Shown here: one piece after another, positions 13,801 to 25,300 of the stretch
How the letters are laid out: each line of letters opens with the position of its first letter
Position numbering within the stretch: the stretch's first letter is position 1
NCBI GenBank assembly: GCA_003550325.1
Contig: QKWP01000041.1
Coordinates: 565,894 to 629,893 of the forward strand
Length of the DNA stretch: 64,000 nt
Direction: 5' to 3'
Source of the DNA: Gigaspora rosea
Taxonomy: Eukaryota > Glomeromycota > Glomeromycetes > Diversisporales > Gigasporaceae
Program-made: the position numbers and the translations under genes
The notes under the pieces: model-generated
Database searches by the model: none
What the model was told of the DNA's origin: nothing
Seen by the model: the letters and a program-made list of their open reading frames with translations, nothing else

Positions 13801-14520
13801 AAAGTCCCAAATTGAACAATACTGAATTGCACAAACAGTTCTTCCATTTTGAAGTATTGGCGGACCCATCGGGGTTGTGATAGCAATTGATAAAGACACT
13901 ACAGAGAAAATAAAGTTACATATTACAGTTAATTTTTCAATTATTTCGTCTATATGATAAGAACCACTTAATCTTAACATTATGACTGTTGTAAGTTGCC
14001 AAAATGAGCATAGAGAGGTGATAAAAAAAAATGCAGTCAAATATGAATTTAATATCCATCTCCAATGTCTTGATTTTAGTGACAAGGCAATAATTGAAAT
14101 TGTAAACGCATAAAACTTTCGGGGTCGAAAGTATCAAAAAGAAAACGCGATAAATAAATGATTTTGACAATAAAGTGGAATAATAATAAAAAAATAATAA
14201 TAATAATAATAATAATAATATAAATTTACCCAACAAATTGCAAGAATTCCAGGACTTATCGTATCAAAATTTAATTTATTTTCATTTCTAAATTTCCAAA
14301 AGAACAAGAAAATATACAATCCAGTCTGTAATATCGTAATTCCAAGTTTGGCGACGTCCCTTTTTACCGTTGAAAAGCGCGCATCATCAACTATATCATC
14401 GGAAATTTCGTCTGACGATATTTCTATATATTTTTTTCGATTTTTAATTGTTTGTAAAATTATAGATATACTACTAACTACTGCAACAATTGCCTGAGGA
14501 AGTGTACACACTATAGACAT
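7578..14520 (-). CDS. ABC transporter, ABCC (MRP/Ycf1-like), multi-exon
   Basis: ABCC proteins are membrane pumps that export glutathione conjugates and other organic anions across the vacuolar or plasma membrane. Order on the minus strand: N-terminal hydrophobic segments from ATG at 14520; TMD1 (about 13.9-12.4 kb, partly lost in a gap); NBD1 with Q-loop VAQQTW, signature LSGGQ, Walker B IYMDD and SAVDAH (about 12.2-11.3 kb); linker LVEEEERATG; TMD2 (10.9-9.3 kb); NBD2 with Walker [16 protein letters not shown], signature FSQGQRQ and LMDEATAS (9.25-7.9 kb). The last exons, 8116-8386, 7912-8036, 7773-7800 and 7578-7662, join in phase and end SLASKRGKN, as ABCC tails do. The first intron is 14116-14229. 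The splice near 9.3 kb is unresolved. Oddities: the NBD1 P-loop looks shortened (CGPMKT where CGPTGSGKS is usual), and [10 protein letters not shown] is repeated twice in a TMD1 loop. Confidence 0.85.
10274..10770. other. Probable assembly artefact: 248-bp duplication around one N
   Basis: 10274-10521 and 10523-10770 are the same 248 bp with a single visible difference (GTAATTAACACG / GTAATAAACACG), separated only by the N at 10522. The block codes for part of TMD2, so the apparent repeat of [10 protein letters not shown] in the transporter is most likely two unmerged contig ends. Confidence 0.85.
12479..12993. other. Assembly gap (515 N)
   Basis: An uninterrupted run of N lies within TMD1 of the ABC transporter gene. 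Coding sequence resumes on both sides in the expected order (KLMNVRD before, [19 protein letters not shown] after), so the gap removes part of the second half of TMD1. Confidence 0.99.
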
Positions 14521-16029
14521 TTTATTTTTTTATTGTTTGGTAAATTTTTTTTTCGTGAAAACTGTAAATTTAAATGAAATGGAATTCTTGTGTAACCTTT
14601 TCAAAAAATTTAGTTATCTTACCGCATGCATTGACATTGCTACTACATGAACACGTGTTTTAGTAATAGGACTGTTAGAATTCGGCTAAGAAATTCACAA
14701 GAACACAGGATAGTCATATAATTACCCATTTACAAATGCAATTATTTACTGTGCCTAATGGTATTAAGCCTAGATTGGCTAGATTGGTATTGATTAGCGT
14801 TAGGGAGTGTAAGCCGCAGGAATTCCTATATATATAGTATAGTAGACGAATCCGCAGTCTTTCAAAATGAGCATGATTTTCTTTTTTTGCAAATAAAAAG
14901 TCCTCCGCGCCATACCCATACTCAGAGATATATATATATATAATATATTATTATTAGATGAAGAGCATTATAAATTAACGTTGTTAACCATTTTTATACC
15001 ATTTTTTTTACAGTAAGAGTCATAAATATCCGGAATCCGTTTTCAATGATTTTAAGCTTAAAATAACTTCCGCAATCCTGGCATTAATTAAGCTCAAAAA
15101 GGAGTTAGTCACTCAAGTATCAGCACATTTATGATAAAATTAATATGTAATGCAGATATCTCAAGAGTGGCAGATTCCTCTTTGATGATTGGGCTTAAAC
15201 AAATGCCAAGTAGAACTTAATGATTAACAGCAGATTGGTCATTTTTGAAATATTAACATAATACCATTAAATATTTTCCTCTGAAAACTTCTTGATTTAT
15301 TTCGAATTATATTCCAACTTACAATATTTTTTACCGTTAAATATTTTTCCTCATATCACCCGTCACAGTGTTTTGTTCACGTGAAAACTTCTTGATTTAT
15401 TTCGAATTATATACCAACTAATTTTAACGTTAACAAATTGAGTCTCATGACTATGGGAAAAATCATTAGTTTCACCAATTGATAGCGATAGCATTTATAC
15501 CATACTGACCCAGTGTTATCGTTATATATCGGCGCTGTATATCGATATTATTAAGGTTAGTTAGGACGGTAGGCTTCTTAAAATAGGTATTTCTTACCAA
15601 TGACCTTCTGTAATCTTATTTATCAAGAAATTAGGCGCACTACCAATTATGGCGCAATTATGATATTCTCACAATCTACTGACTACCATAAATCAGAATC
15701 GAGCGATTTTGGAACCATGTGATTCTGATCCGAGATATAATATCATTATTTAGCCAAAATAAGTTGCGCAAAAGCAATTTTTAAAATTAATATAAAATAG
15801 TGAATAACTTTTGATAGACCAGTCTGTCTTAAACGATTTTACCACAAAATGACCGCCTTTAAGACGTTTCCAACGAGCTCAAAATCCAATCACGGGATCA
15901 CGAGATCGTTAAGATCTTCTTATCGTTTTTGAAAATAGGTTGTTTAGTTAATTTAATTTCCATAAAAAATATTAACAGTTAAGAAACCCTTAACGATCTC
16001 ATGACCTGTGATTGTATTAGTGTTTTGAC
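14521..16029. other. Intergenic upstream of the ABC gene; palindromic remnants
   Basis: No gene seen. The motif GAAAACTTCTTGATTTATTT (and on to CCAACT) occurs twice, at about 15284 and 15383. An inverted repeat around GAGATCGTTAAG pairs 15890-15925 with 15985-16020. From about 15770 the sequence is the left arm of the larger palindromic element whose right arm lies near 20.5 kb. Confidence 0.5.
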
Positions 16030-16663
16030 TATAGATGCTGGTGAAATTAAACCATTTCACCAGGTGAAATGGTGAAATAGTTTCACCAGAATTACACCAA
16101 AATTTTATTTTGGTGAATTGGTGAAATTGGTGAAATTGGTGAATTGGTGAATTGGTGAAATTGGTGAAATTGGTGAATTGGTGAATTGTTGAATTGGTGA
16201 AATGGTGAATTGAATTGGTGAAACGGTGAATTGGTGAAATGGTGAATTGGTGAATTGGTGAATTGGTGAAACAGTGAATTGGTGAAATGGTGAATTGGTC
16301 AGTCCTATAAACGGTTAATAGTTCTGACCTCAAGGTGTGCCTGTAAAAACATAAAATGTAAAAACTTGAACAAAAACCTAACCGAATTCCAGGCTGAAAT
16401 AATTCCAGATCTGGAAATTCACCATTCCGCTGTTTCACCATTCCACCAATTCACCAATTCACCATTTCACCAATTCACCATTTCACCAATTCACCAATTC
16501 GCCATTTCACCATTTCACCAATTCATTTCACCAATTCACCAATTCACCAATTACACCAATTACACCAATTCACCAGTTACACCAGTTTCACCATTACCGA
16601 TTGGTGATTGGTGAAATGGTGAAATCATTTCACCACTCTGATTTAATTTCACCAGTATCTATA
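16030..16663. mobile_element. hAT-type MITE filled with TTCACCAAT repeats
   Basis: Terminal repeats TATAGATgCTGGTGAAATTA / complement are bounded by a perfect 8-bp duplication GTTTTGAC (16022-16029 and 16664-16671). Nearly all the interior is a 9-bp-type repeat, GGTGAATT in the left half and AATTCACC in the right half, so the 634-bp element can fold into one hairpin. Open frames reading QFTNSPIH on both strands are by-products of the repeat. The centre (about 16300-16400) is the only non-repetitive part. Confidence 0.9.
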
Positions 16664-16731
16664 GTTTTGACCCGATTGGGTGTCACCCGGGTCACCCGCG
16701 TGTGGGTAGGTGACCTGGGTCAAGTTGTAAC

Positions 16732-17591
16732 CAGTGTTTAAAATTCAATGTTCTCATGGTTCTCAATGAACATTTGAGCTTTTTTAAGAACATTAATATT
16801 TAGAAAATGTTCTCTTATTTGAGAACATTTTATCCTTTTGAAATGTTCTCAATGAGAACATTTATAAAATTTTTATGTTCCAAATTTACTATTGAGAACA
16901 TATATTACATAAATTTGATAATATGGTTTGATTGTAACAAATTCTGTGTAAATATATATATGTACATATATATGCATGTACATATATACTATGTATAGCA
17001 CATTTGTTTAAAAGTGTACAATATGGATAACAAATAAATATTTAAGACAATAGCCTTTAAAAATTTTTAATATAAAACCACACAGTGTGTTTTTTATATA
17101 GAGGATATCAATATTGTATAAACTTAATACATAGATGGTTTGGATCAAATGATATGCTAATACTAAGCAAGTAAAAAAGACACAAAGTATTTATTAGTAT
17201 GAAGTTTAAATAGTTAAATAAAAAAGTAAATAGATCTTAATTTATTATATTAACTAATAGTAGCATTAGTAAAATATTATAAAAAGGCTTGTTTCATTAT
17301 GAGCAAATATGAAAAGCACTGAAGTTTTAACAAAATTATTATAAATTGAATTATATAATATATTGCATTACATTAAAAAAATATGAAGAACTATATATAA
17401 AGTTTAAAAAATTATTAATAGATAAGCACAAACTTAGTATGTAAATTGTAAGTATAGAATATGAACATTCTTTAAAAATTAATGTTCAATATATTTAATA
17501 TATAATGAACACTAAAAAGTTTTTGAGAACAATAAAATTTTAATTTATGCTCTTTTGAGAACATAACTTTAGATTTGAATTTTAAACACTG
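16732..17591. mobile_element. hAT-type non-autonomous element, 860 bp, CAGTG ends
   Basis: Ends CAGTGTTTAAAATTCAA / complement are bounded by a perfect 8-bp duplication GTTGTAAC (16724-16731 and 17592-17599). Just inside, the subterminal motif TGAGAACAtt recurs in both orientations (16750-16890 and 17465-17565). The interior is AT-rich and non-coding; a 63-codon ORF there has no recognisable feature. Confidence 0.9.
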
Positions 17592-17814
17592 GTTGTAACA
17601 GCCTGGGTGAAAACGGGTGGGTCAACCCGCGGGAGATACATGGGTTGACCCACGGGTGACCTGTGGGTCAACCCACAGATTACCCACGGGCAGAGACCCG
17701 ATACAAATTAATGCAACATTGTGAAGTTGACATAATCAAATTCAAAAAATATTTAATAGTAATATTTAAAGGAAACCATAATGCAGTACAGAATTTTAAT
17801 AAACAGTATTATAG

Positions 17815-17935
17815 CAGAAAGTATTTTCTGCATTATAGCATTACAGCATTACGGTATTATAGCTTTATAGCATTACGACTTTATGGCATTACAGCATTAT
17901 GGCATTATGGTTTTACGGCTCACAGCAATTAAGGC
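17815..17935. repeat. Short tandem repeat GCATTAYaG
   Basis: About a dozen copies of GCATTATAG / GCATTACAG / GCTTTATAG follow one another. The reading frame across it (TALRYYSFIALRLYG-type) is repeat-derived and is not called as a gene. Confidence 0.7.
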
Positions 17936-18109
17936 AAAAAATATGCCAATGCTGTAACCATATTAATTTGTAAAATTAATTCTACTACTAACTATAGATT
18001 AACCCACTTGGATCAAATCACTAGTCATATTAACCACCAGAGATTTTTTTAATTGACCCAGGTGACCCGATGGGTCACCCATTGGGTCTCCTGTCGAGTG
18101 ACCCGGGTG

Positions 18110-20321
18110 CAGGGCCTGTAAAAATTGTTTTGAGTAATGGGAAAAATGTTTGGGTAATGGGAAAAAATGTTTTTTATTGCAATATAAAATCTAGTTACAA
18201 TTTTGATTAAAATACATTATATTTAGCATTCGTAAAGAATCTAAACTAAGATTTTGACTATTTTCTGCTAAAATATTATTATAATTAGAAAAACTTCGTT
18301 CAACTCCACAAGAAGAAATTGGAAGCCAAATATATTCTTGGGCAATTGTATTTAATTCTAGTAATTGCTTGGATATTTTTTCCCAAAATTTTGCTAAGTT
18401 ATTATATTCAATAGTTGCTAATTCTAAATTGCAATAAATTGACCATTCATATATTAAAGAAGAGAAGAATTATCTAATTCATGAATTACATGACAGTAAG
18501 TAGAAATATCACGATTAGCAGTAGTAATGTGAATAAAACTTGGATTAAAAATTTGAGTAGCTTTAGATAAAGATCGTGCTGGTTGGTTAGAAAGATGATT
18601 GGCATACTTTTTATAAGCCAATTTAAATGCATTTTGAAAAATTGAAATAAATGAATCTGGTAAATAATTATTTGAAACAATAAAATTCTTAATATCGAAA
18701 GGAAGAGCAAAAGATGTTTGATTACTTTGAATATATAAACCAAGCTGATCAAGATGAGATTCAATAACTGGAAATACGGGTATATTTTGAGTTTGAAAAA
18801 AATCTAACTCACGTATAAAGACTTGTGTATACTGTTTAATAAAACTAAAATAAACCTCCACTAAAAAATTGTGCTGCAAATTATTAAAAATTTCAACTAT
18901 TTTTACAACTGCGAAGATAAATTTTCATTTTTTTCTTCATGATAAAACCTCTATAAATGTTCAAGATTCTCCATAGGATAAAATGCCATACAGAACCATG
19001 AGCTCCACCTTGTTTTATTATAAAGAGGAATCTTTTGTGGATCTTTAACACCATGATGACATAAATATAAAAAATATCTGTTTCTTCGACTTTTACATCT
19101 GGAAACAGATTGTTGAATTTCGGCAAATAAACTTTAACCAAGTCAAATTGTGCAATTGAGATCCATGCATCTCTAAAAATAATTTTATTAAATTTTAAAA
19201 TTTATTTAATACATTAATACAAATATTAAAATAATAAATATACCTATAATGTTTAAAATATGTGCTATACATGGTATATGAATAATTTGTGGCACTACGG
19301 GCTTCAAAATATCTTGAAAACTTTTTTCATATACGAAGCTGAATCAGAAACAAAAAGTCGAGGCAAATTAAATGGAATAGACCATTCAGTTAAAGTTTTA
19401 AGAATAATTTGCCTGACTGTTACATTATTAACTTCATTAAGATAATCCATTACAACTAATTTAGTTTTATTTTGGTAATTAAATAAAAGATTAATTACAC
19501 TTCTAGCACAATCGTCAGTAGTTTCATCAGCAATAATCATGACAGGTTTGCCAAAAAAATCAGATTTTATTTCTGTAATATGTTTTTCAAATACTGGTTT
19601 CAAATAATTCTGTTTTATAGTATCAGCGGAAGGAATAGAACCACCATTATTAAGGCTGTCTTTAAGCCAAGGATGTAGCTTGTCAATTTTTTCTAAGGGA
19701 ATATTGGCATTTATGAATGCCTCAACCAAATCCAAAACTGTATCCTTTTTTTTTGTGTAGCACTTATTGATGTATTTATTGTTGATTGCTTTGACTTTAC
19801 TTCACGTTGTTCTTTTGCAGCTTTGTTTTTAATATGCTTCTTACTATTAATATAAGTTGTGATAATTGATTTTACTTCATAGTTGACAGACGAATTACAA
19901 AACTGACACATCAAGACTCCATGGTCAGCGAAAAAATGTTCATAAAATTCAGTAGCACGGGTAATAACAGAAACTTGCCATGGCCTTTAAACTAAACAAA
20001 AAAAAAAGGAAAAAAAATATGGCTAAAAAAATATTAGTTGTAAGCAGTTATAAATGATTATAAACAATTTTTAAAACTAAAACTTAAAAATATACCCACT
20101 AGTGTTTGCTAATTCATTACAGAAATATAATGACCTTTCAAGGCAACCATATTTTGAGATTATCTTGCCAATTGAAAAAAAATTCATATTTATACTACAA
20201 TTTAATTGGCCAACTGTTGTCACGTGCATTGTTAAAGATAAAAATTGTTTCATAATACGATATCCAATAAAAATTGCGATTAATTGTGATCTAATGTTTT
20301 CAAAATTTTTATGGGTCCCTG
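18110..20321 (-). mobile_element. hAT transposon, about 2.2 kb, decayed
   Basis: Ends are CAGGGCCTGTAAAAATTGTT at the left and the complement of CAGGGACCCATAAAAATTTT at the right. They are bounded by 8-bp direct repeats CCCGGGTG (18102-18109) and CTCGGGTG (20322-20329), which differ at one base. The body holds the remains of a transposase gene on the minus strand. It sits inside the GACCC-repeat element. CAGGG ends and an 8-bp duplication are typical of hAT. Confidence 0.85.
18191..19985 (-). pseudogene. hAT transposase, frameshifted
   Basis: Pieces in order on the minus strand: a BED-like finger with CQFC followed by KKH (about 19.9 kb); a DUF659-like part with PSADTIKQNYLKP and the first catalytic Asp in MIIADETTD (19.7-19.3 kb); CIAHIL (about 19.27 kb), equivalent to the hAT C-x2-H motif; a middle segment (19.14-18.45 kb); and the C-terminal dimerisation block with SSCGVERSFSNYNN and LSLDSLRMLNIMYF, ending at a stop at 18191-18193. 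The pieces lie in different frames: at least two shifts are visible, one right after SYMKK near 19.31 kb and one near 18.46 kb. No confident start or intron set could be fixed at the 5' end. The copy should be inactive. Confidence 0.8.
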
Positions 20322-20810
20322 CTCGGGTGGTGCCTTTTTTTGGACTGACCCGTTTCCACCTGGGTGGTACATTGTCCACCTGTTGGGTGACCCGAGTGAA
20401 AATTTTTTAGACGGGTCAATTTACTAGATTGTATTTTGCCAATTTTGGATCGTCTCTTAAAGGCAGTTATTTTGATTGTAAAATCGTTTAAACTGACTGG
20501 TCTATCAAGAGTTATTCACTATTTTATTATTAATTGCTTTGCACAGCTTATTTTGATTAAATAATGTTATCTTAATCATAATCACATCCCATTCGATTCG
20601 TCTTATCGAGCATATCTGCTGATTTGGTATCATTTGATTTTGTCTCATTGAGCATATCCACCAATTTGGTTTGACCCCAAAATTAGCCAATCATGATTGA
20701 AAATTATTTGCTGTTAAAATTATTACAAAATGAGTTTTTATAGCAATGGTCTTTTAAATTTACTTTTAATCCTTAATTAAGTGTATAGAATATTTTAAAA
20801 TCTACATATT

Positions 20811-21150
20811 TTTTTTTTAACACGGTCAATCCTGCCTTTATTATTCGGAAATGAATTTACATTCTGGGTTATTAAGCATTGCCTAAACTACTGAACCCTC
20901 CTATCACAATAAAGACTCATCCGGTTACCGAAGTACCTAAATGCAATCTGCTGCAGTCAAGATTTTTCTTCGATTTATCATCTTCCAATGCATAGAAGAA
21001 CCCAAATCATCACCAATAGCTCTTGCTAGCTTTGTCAAGATTGACCCTTTCCTTAATCTTCTTTACCTATCCTCTAGGATAAAGAGCTAATAGATCTGTA
21101 CCCTCGAGAACAACAAGAACTTATAGAAATAAAAAGGGTATAAAAAAAAA
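20811..21150 (-). mobile_element. Possible LINE-type 3' fragment with poly-A
   Basis: Read on the minus strand, a less AT-rich stretch ends in AATAAAGGCAGGATTGACCG and then an A-run (20811-20820 as T on plus). A 3' end with AATAAA and poly-A suggests a retroposed, 5'-truncated copy. No coding domain is visible, so the class is uncertain. Confidence 0.35.
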
Positions 21151-22313
21151 GGGGGTGATACTATAAAACCTAAATGAATACCAAAAACAATAACAAAATA
21201 TAAAAGAGAAAAGATAAAGAAAACAAAGAAAGAAAACAATCATTGACGAAAAGAATAAACCTATATAAAAATTATATAATACTCTTCAATTTAGCTCTAC
21301 TCTAAATTTAGTCCATATTATATATACTAATATATCTTCGGGGTAGAGTTAGCCCTGCAAGAATTTTCTAGAATTTTCTCTAAACGGTCAATGCCAATCC
21401 TTGTCCTACACGTAGGCAACACGATTCCTCATGACTTCTGTTTCCAATTAGGAATTGGTAAACAATGCAGATCTTTCGGAGGGGGTAAGCTGGATTTCTC
21501 ACTTTTTCTATGCAGAAAATATTTCCTAAAAAAAACCATAGTAAAGCAAGAATTTGGTAGTGGGTGTTCGTTTCAAGTCCTTTAGATTTTCCAATGAGTG
21601 TATTTGAAAACCAAAATACTGTTCGCCATTAAGCTGCTGCAGAAAACTTCGTCGACGAAGAAATTTCTTCACCAAAATTCTGTGTTTACTAAAGCGCCGC
21701 CTGCTTGTTTTCACTCGTTCTTCTACTATTGCTTTTGGTTTGCATGCCGAATATATAAAGGAGTTCCCGAAGCGATAGTTGACCTTTATAAAAACCATTT
21801 TTTGCAGTGCTTCTTCATCTAACTCCAGTATTTTAATATTTCGTTTGTGTGAAAATCCAGTACAAGTGATCGTTGGGGAGAGTTGATTATTTTTCGATTG
21901 AAAATCTATATATTTTAATTATTAGCTTAAAGTAAGTTTAAAAGGTAATTTTCTAAAAATTGCTTCCCTTACCAATTATACAACCAATTATTTAATAACA
22001 AACTGATCCTTTACTACAGTCAGACGATTTACCAAATAAGGAAATCGCATTCTAGAACGTCTAGAATGATCCACGTGCGGTTCTGTGAAATTTGATTGGG
22101 TCAGAGCATGTCGTACTTGCCTTTGGGATTTTATATTTTTTTATACATCGTGCATACCAAACGATAGACAAATAGACAGTACTGAACGTCTAGATTTAAT
22201 AATCCCACTTAATCCCTTCTACTAAGCCGTTTTTAAAAAAGTAAATGAGACCTAAAATTAAGTAAAAGGGAGACGATCTTGTAACTAAACTAAATTTCCA
22301 AATAATTTTTTTA
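21151..22313. other. Region upstream of the 22.3-kb gene; nothing firm
   Basis: Somewhat less AT-rich than its surroundings. Two overlapping opposite-strand frames of 74-90 codons (21526-21822) have no recognisable domain. The 5' exon or promoter of the following gene should lie here, because the coding frame at 22314 begins directly after a splice-acceptor-like TTTTTTTAG. Confidence 0.4.
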
Positions 22314-25300
22314 GTGTCTGGCCACCAGAAAGAAACAGTAGCAGATCATAGTTGTATATTTGCGGGCTTGGTTAGCACATATAATGAGGTTGGGTTGAGC
22401 TTTTGTGGAGAAGGAAAATGGCGAAATGCAAACGGTCCACTAGCAGCTAAGAGAATTAAACTTTATTATAATTACTTTCCCGAGCTTGCTAATCTTAGCC
22501 TTGACACTCATTCAATTTGTTCAATACATTATAATCAAATCATTATAAATAACCAGTTTTATGAGCATCTTGTAGGTTCTGTTCAAGAAAGCCAAACGTC
22601 CAATTTTGATACTGTTGAGGATAATCCAAGAATCAATATTACCGATTCGATGAATCAACTTGGGAGTATTCAACAATTTCTTGAATTAGTTCGACAAGAA
22701 AATTATCAGAAGTCGCAATTAATAACAGAACTTAATGGACAAATTGAGCTAATGCAGCAATATATAGATGAACAACAAAACGAAATAGAGGAATTAAAAA
22801 ATAAATTACAACGTGCATATAATAATATGGCCGAAGTTCAAGATTTATATGATGAACAACGTAAGCAGAACGAAGCACTTATTGAACAATGGATCTCAAG
22901 GTTTTCTAGTCAACAAAAGCGGGTTAATGCGGCTATTGAGATAGCAAAAGCAGGTCGGTTAACAAGTTTGTTTTTTTTTTTTTTTTTTAATGCTGCAGAA
23001 TTGGTATAAAGTCTTTTAATATACTTTATTTCTATTTACTAATTTTAATTTTTTAACATCTATAACTAAACCCAACTCTCGAATATATGCCCTATATCCT
23101 TAAACCTTCAGAGCACTCATCATTGTTCAATGATGCGGAGGCATTATTTCATGATAGCACTAGGTTTTCTATCGAAGCTATTATGCTATATAGTCCACAC
23201 GAATGGCTTAATAAGCGTAACAAAGTTGTTGTTAAGTTTATAGAGACCCTAGTTCAGAATACTCAGGGTGCAAATACTTTAAGCCAAGAAAAGCTATTTA
23301 AAACTGCTACTGCAGTTGATTTGATTTATGGAGCACGCTATGGAAAATATGTTTCAGAAGTTCAACTTGCACTGTCGGCTATTAAATATTCAATCGCAAG
23401 ATCAAGAATGATTATTAATATCGACAGTCATATCATGAATTCAGGAAGTGAATATCGATTTCAAAAGTGGTCGGAAGAATTGTCAAAGTATGAAGAACCT
23501 TTACCTAAAGGTCTTTTATTTCTGGCATTTGATAATGAGCAAAGAGGTCAAAAAAATTATCTTGATCGGGGGTTCAATAAAGTAATTTACCACGTTGTTA
23601 CTAGCTTCGTCGGTTTTAACATGGCGCCACTAAATGAAATTCAGCACACCGATTCCCCTTGGGCTTATAGTTCTCTTGATAGCTTGCAATATGAAGAACT
23701 TTTAGATGTTAACCTTCAAATGCAAGAAGCTATTGATAGAGAATTATATGATTATTTTACTAGTATCTTTGATTTATTATCTGCAGAAAAATTATCTTTT
23801 ACTAATCCTATCGATTCTCTTATTACATCTATAGGAACTAACATTACAAATATGAAAATATGTCCTTCATGCAATCAACAAAATATAGAAAATCAAAGAA
23901 GAAAATGTCCAAAGTGCGGGACGAAACTGCCAACATTAGCTGAAATGCAAAAAGAAAAAGTAATTGAAGATAATATAACTAATCAATTAACCCACCCACT
24001 TATTTTTAAACCATATAGTACTAGCGACGAACCAAATATTACGAATGCTCCAAAAATCAGTTTCACCAAACCAGTTACCGATCCAAGAGTTAACGTTCCC
24101 GAAATTTATATTCCTGACCCATTGGATATTAATCCTAATTCCATCATGAATGTCGAAAAAGTTCTTTCCCACATAGAAAAAATATCAGGCATTAAATCTG
24201 GAATTCGTAAATGGGTAGCCGTAGTTTGTGATGGCGTTCCATACCATCATGCGATCAAGCTCAAAGAGAAATTTCCTTGGCTGGTCCTAATACCGGGACA
24301 ACTACATGAAGAGATGAATATGCTTCGAGCATTCGTGGAATTAAATTGGTATATTTTTTTTTTTTTTTGTATTTTTTAAATTTTTTTTTGTCATTTATTT
24401 TTTTTTATTTATTAATAGGGAGATTGACATTAAACGATTCGCAAAATGTCAAGGTTATCGGACGGAAAATCAGCTTGCCTATTTTAAAAAATGTGCAGAC
24501 CATCATAAGTCTTGGGATTCTATCTGCAATATCTATCGCCAAGCGATATCTATGGAGCTCATGTGGCCGTATGTAAAGAGCCATTCCGACTTGTCAGTTA
24601 AAGGATATCTTTCTTGGGTTGAGCAACAAGATACACTTTATCAGATTAAATATGAACAAGTTACTATTTATTTATTTATTTTTTTATTATTTTTTTTTTG
24701 TAAAAATTTTAATTTTTTTTTTTAATCACGATAGACATTTGTTTATCTTCAAGCTATAATTAATTATTGGAGGGCTGTAAGAACTAACAATCCACTTTTA
24801 AAAAAAGCTGCTAGGCGAATATTTTCACCAATTTGGTCTGCAAGACGCCATCCTATATATCGAATGATAGAAGCTGCTGATGAAATTCAACTAATGCGGC
24901 TTCATCCAGTAATACGGAATACAATTGAAAAAAACAATGTCATCTCCAGGTCAGGTCTTTTTGAACAACACCAAGGGTTGGACGCAATAATTGAAGAAAT
25001 AAACAAGATCTTGAAAACCTTAATACCTCCCGTTCCACAGTATGATCACTGGAAAATTGCCACGCGTAATTGCAAAAAGTTTATGGAGGTAATATGGGTT
25101 TTAATTAATTAATGTGTCTAATTGTATTATTAATTGATATTAAATTTTAGTTGAGAAGCAATTTGTTTAAAGTAATTGGATACAACGATCATCAAACATT
25201 TGGTCCAAGAACTCGGCCAGAATCAACAATGGAATGCCGAAGATTTCGAACTCATATATGAAGTCTTGATTTTCTAAATCAAGACTTGGAAGAATATGAT

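Larger units (their letters stand above)
16672..20420. mobile_element. GACCC-repeat element, host of two further insertions
   Basis: Stretches dense in GGGTcACCCG/GGTCAACCCG occur at 16672-16723, 17600-17705, 18050-18109 and 20322-20415 in both orientations. This matches subterminal repeats of one non-autonomous element cut apart by 16732-17591 and 18110-20321. Its own terminal repeats are not certain. Confidence 0.5.
15700..20690. mobile_element. Outer palindromic DNA element holding nested insertions
   Basis: 15775-15870 (AATAGTGAATAACTTTTGAT, AGACCAGTCTGTC, ACGATTTTACCA) is matched in inverted orientation by about 20440-20550. Everything between appears to be insertions: 16030-16663, a GACCC-repeat element, 16732-17591 and 18110-20321. 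The outer ends and the target duplication were not found, so limits are approximate. Confidence 0.6.

Noticed and set aside
15953-16614. Opposite-strand ORFs rich in FTNSPIHQ over the TTCACC element
   Set aside because: They are translations of a 9-bp repeat in both directions; there is no independent evidence of a gene.
21526-21822. Overlapping 74- and 90-codon ORFs on opposite strands
   Set aside because: No recognisable domain; mutual overlap and a transposon-like context make coding unlikely.
22277-22314. GTG at 22314 as a true start codon
   Set aside because: It directly follows a polypyrimidine-AG acceptor, so the frame more likely continues from an upstream exon I could not identify.
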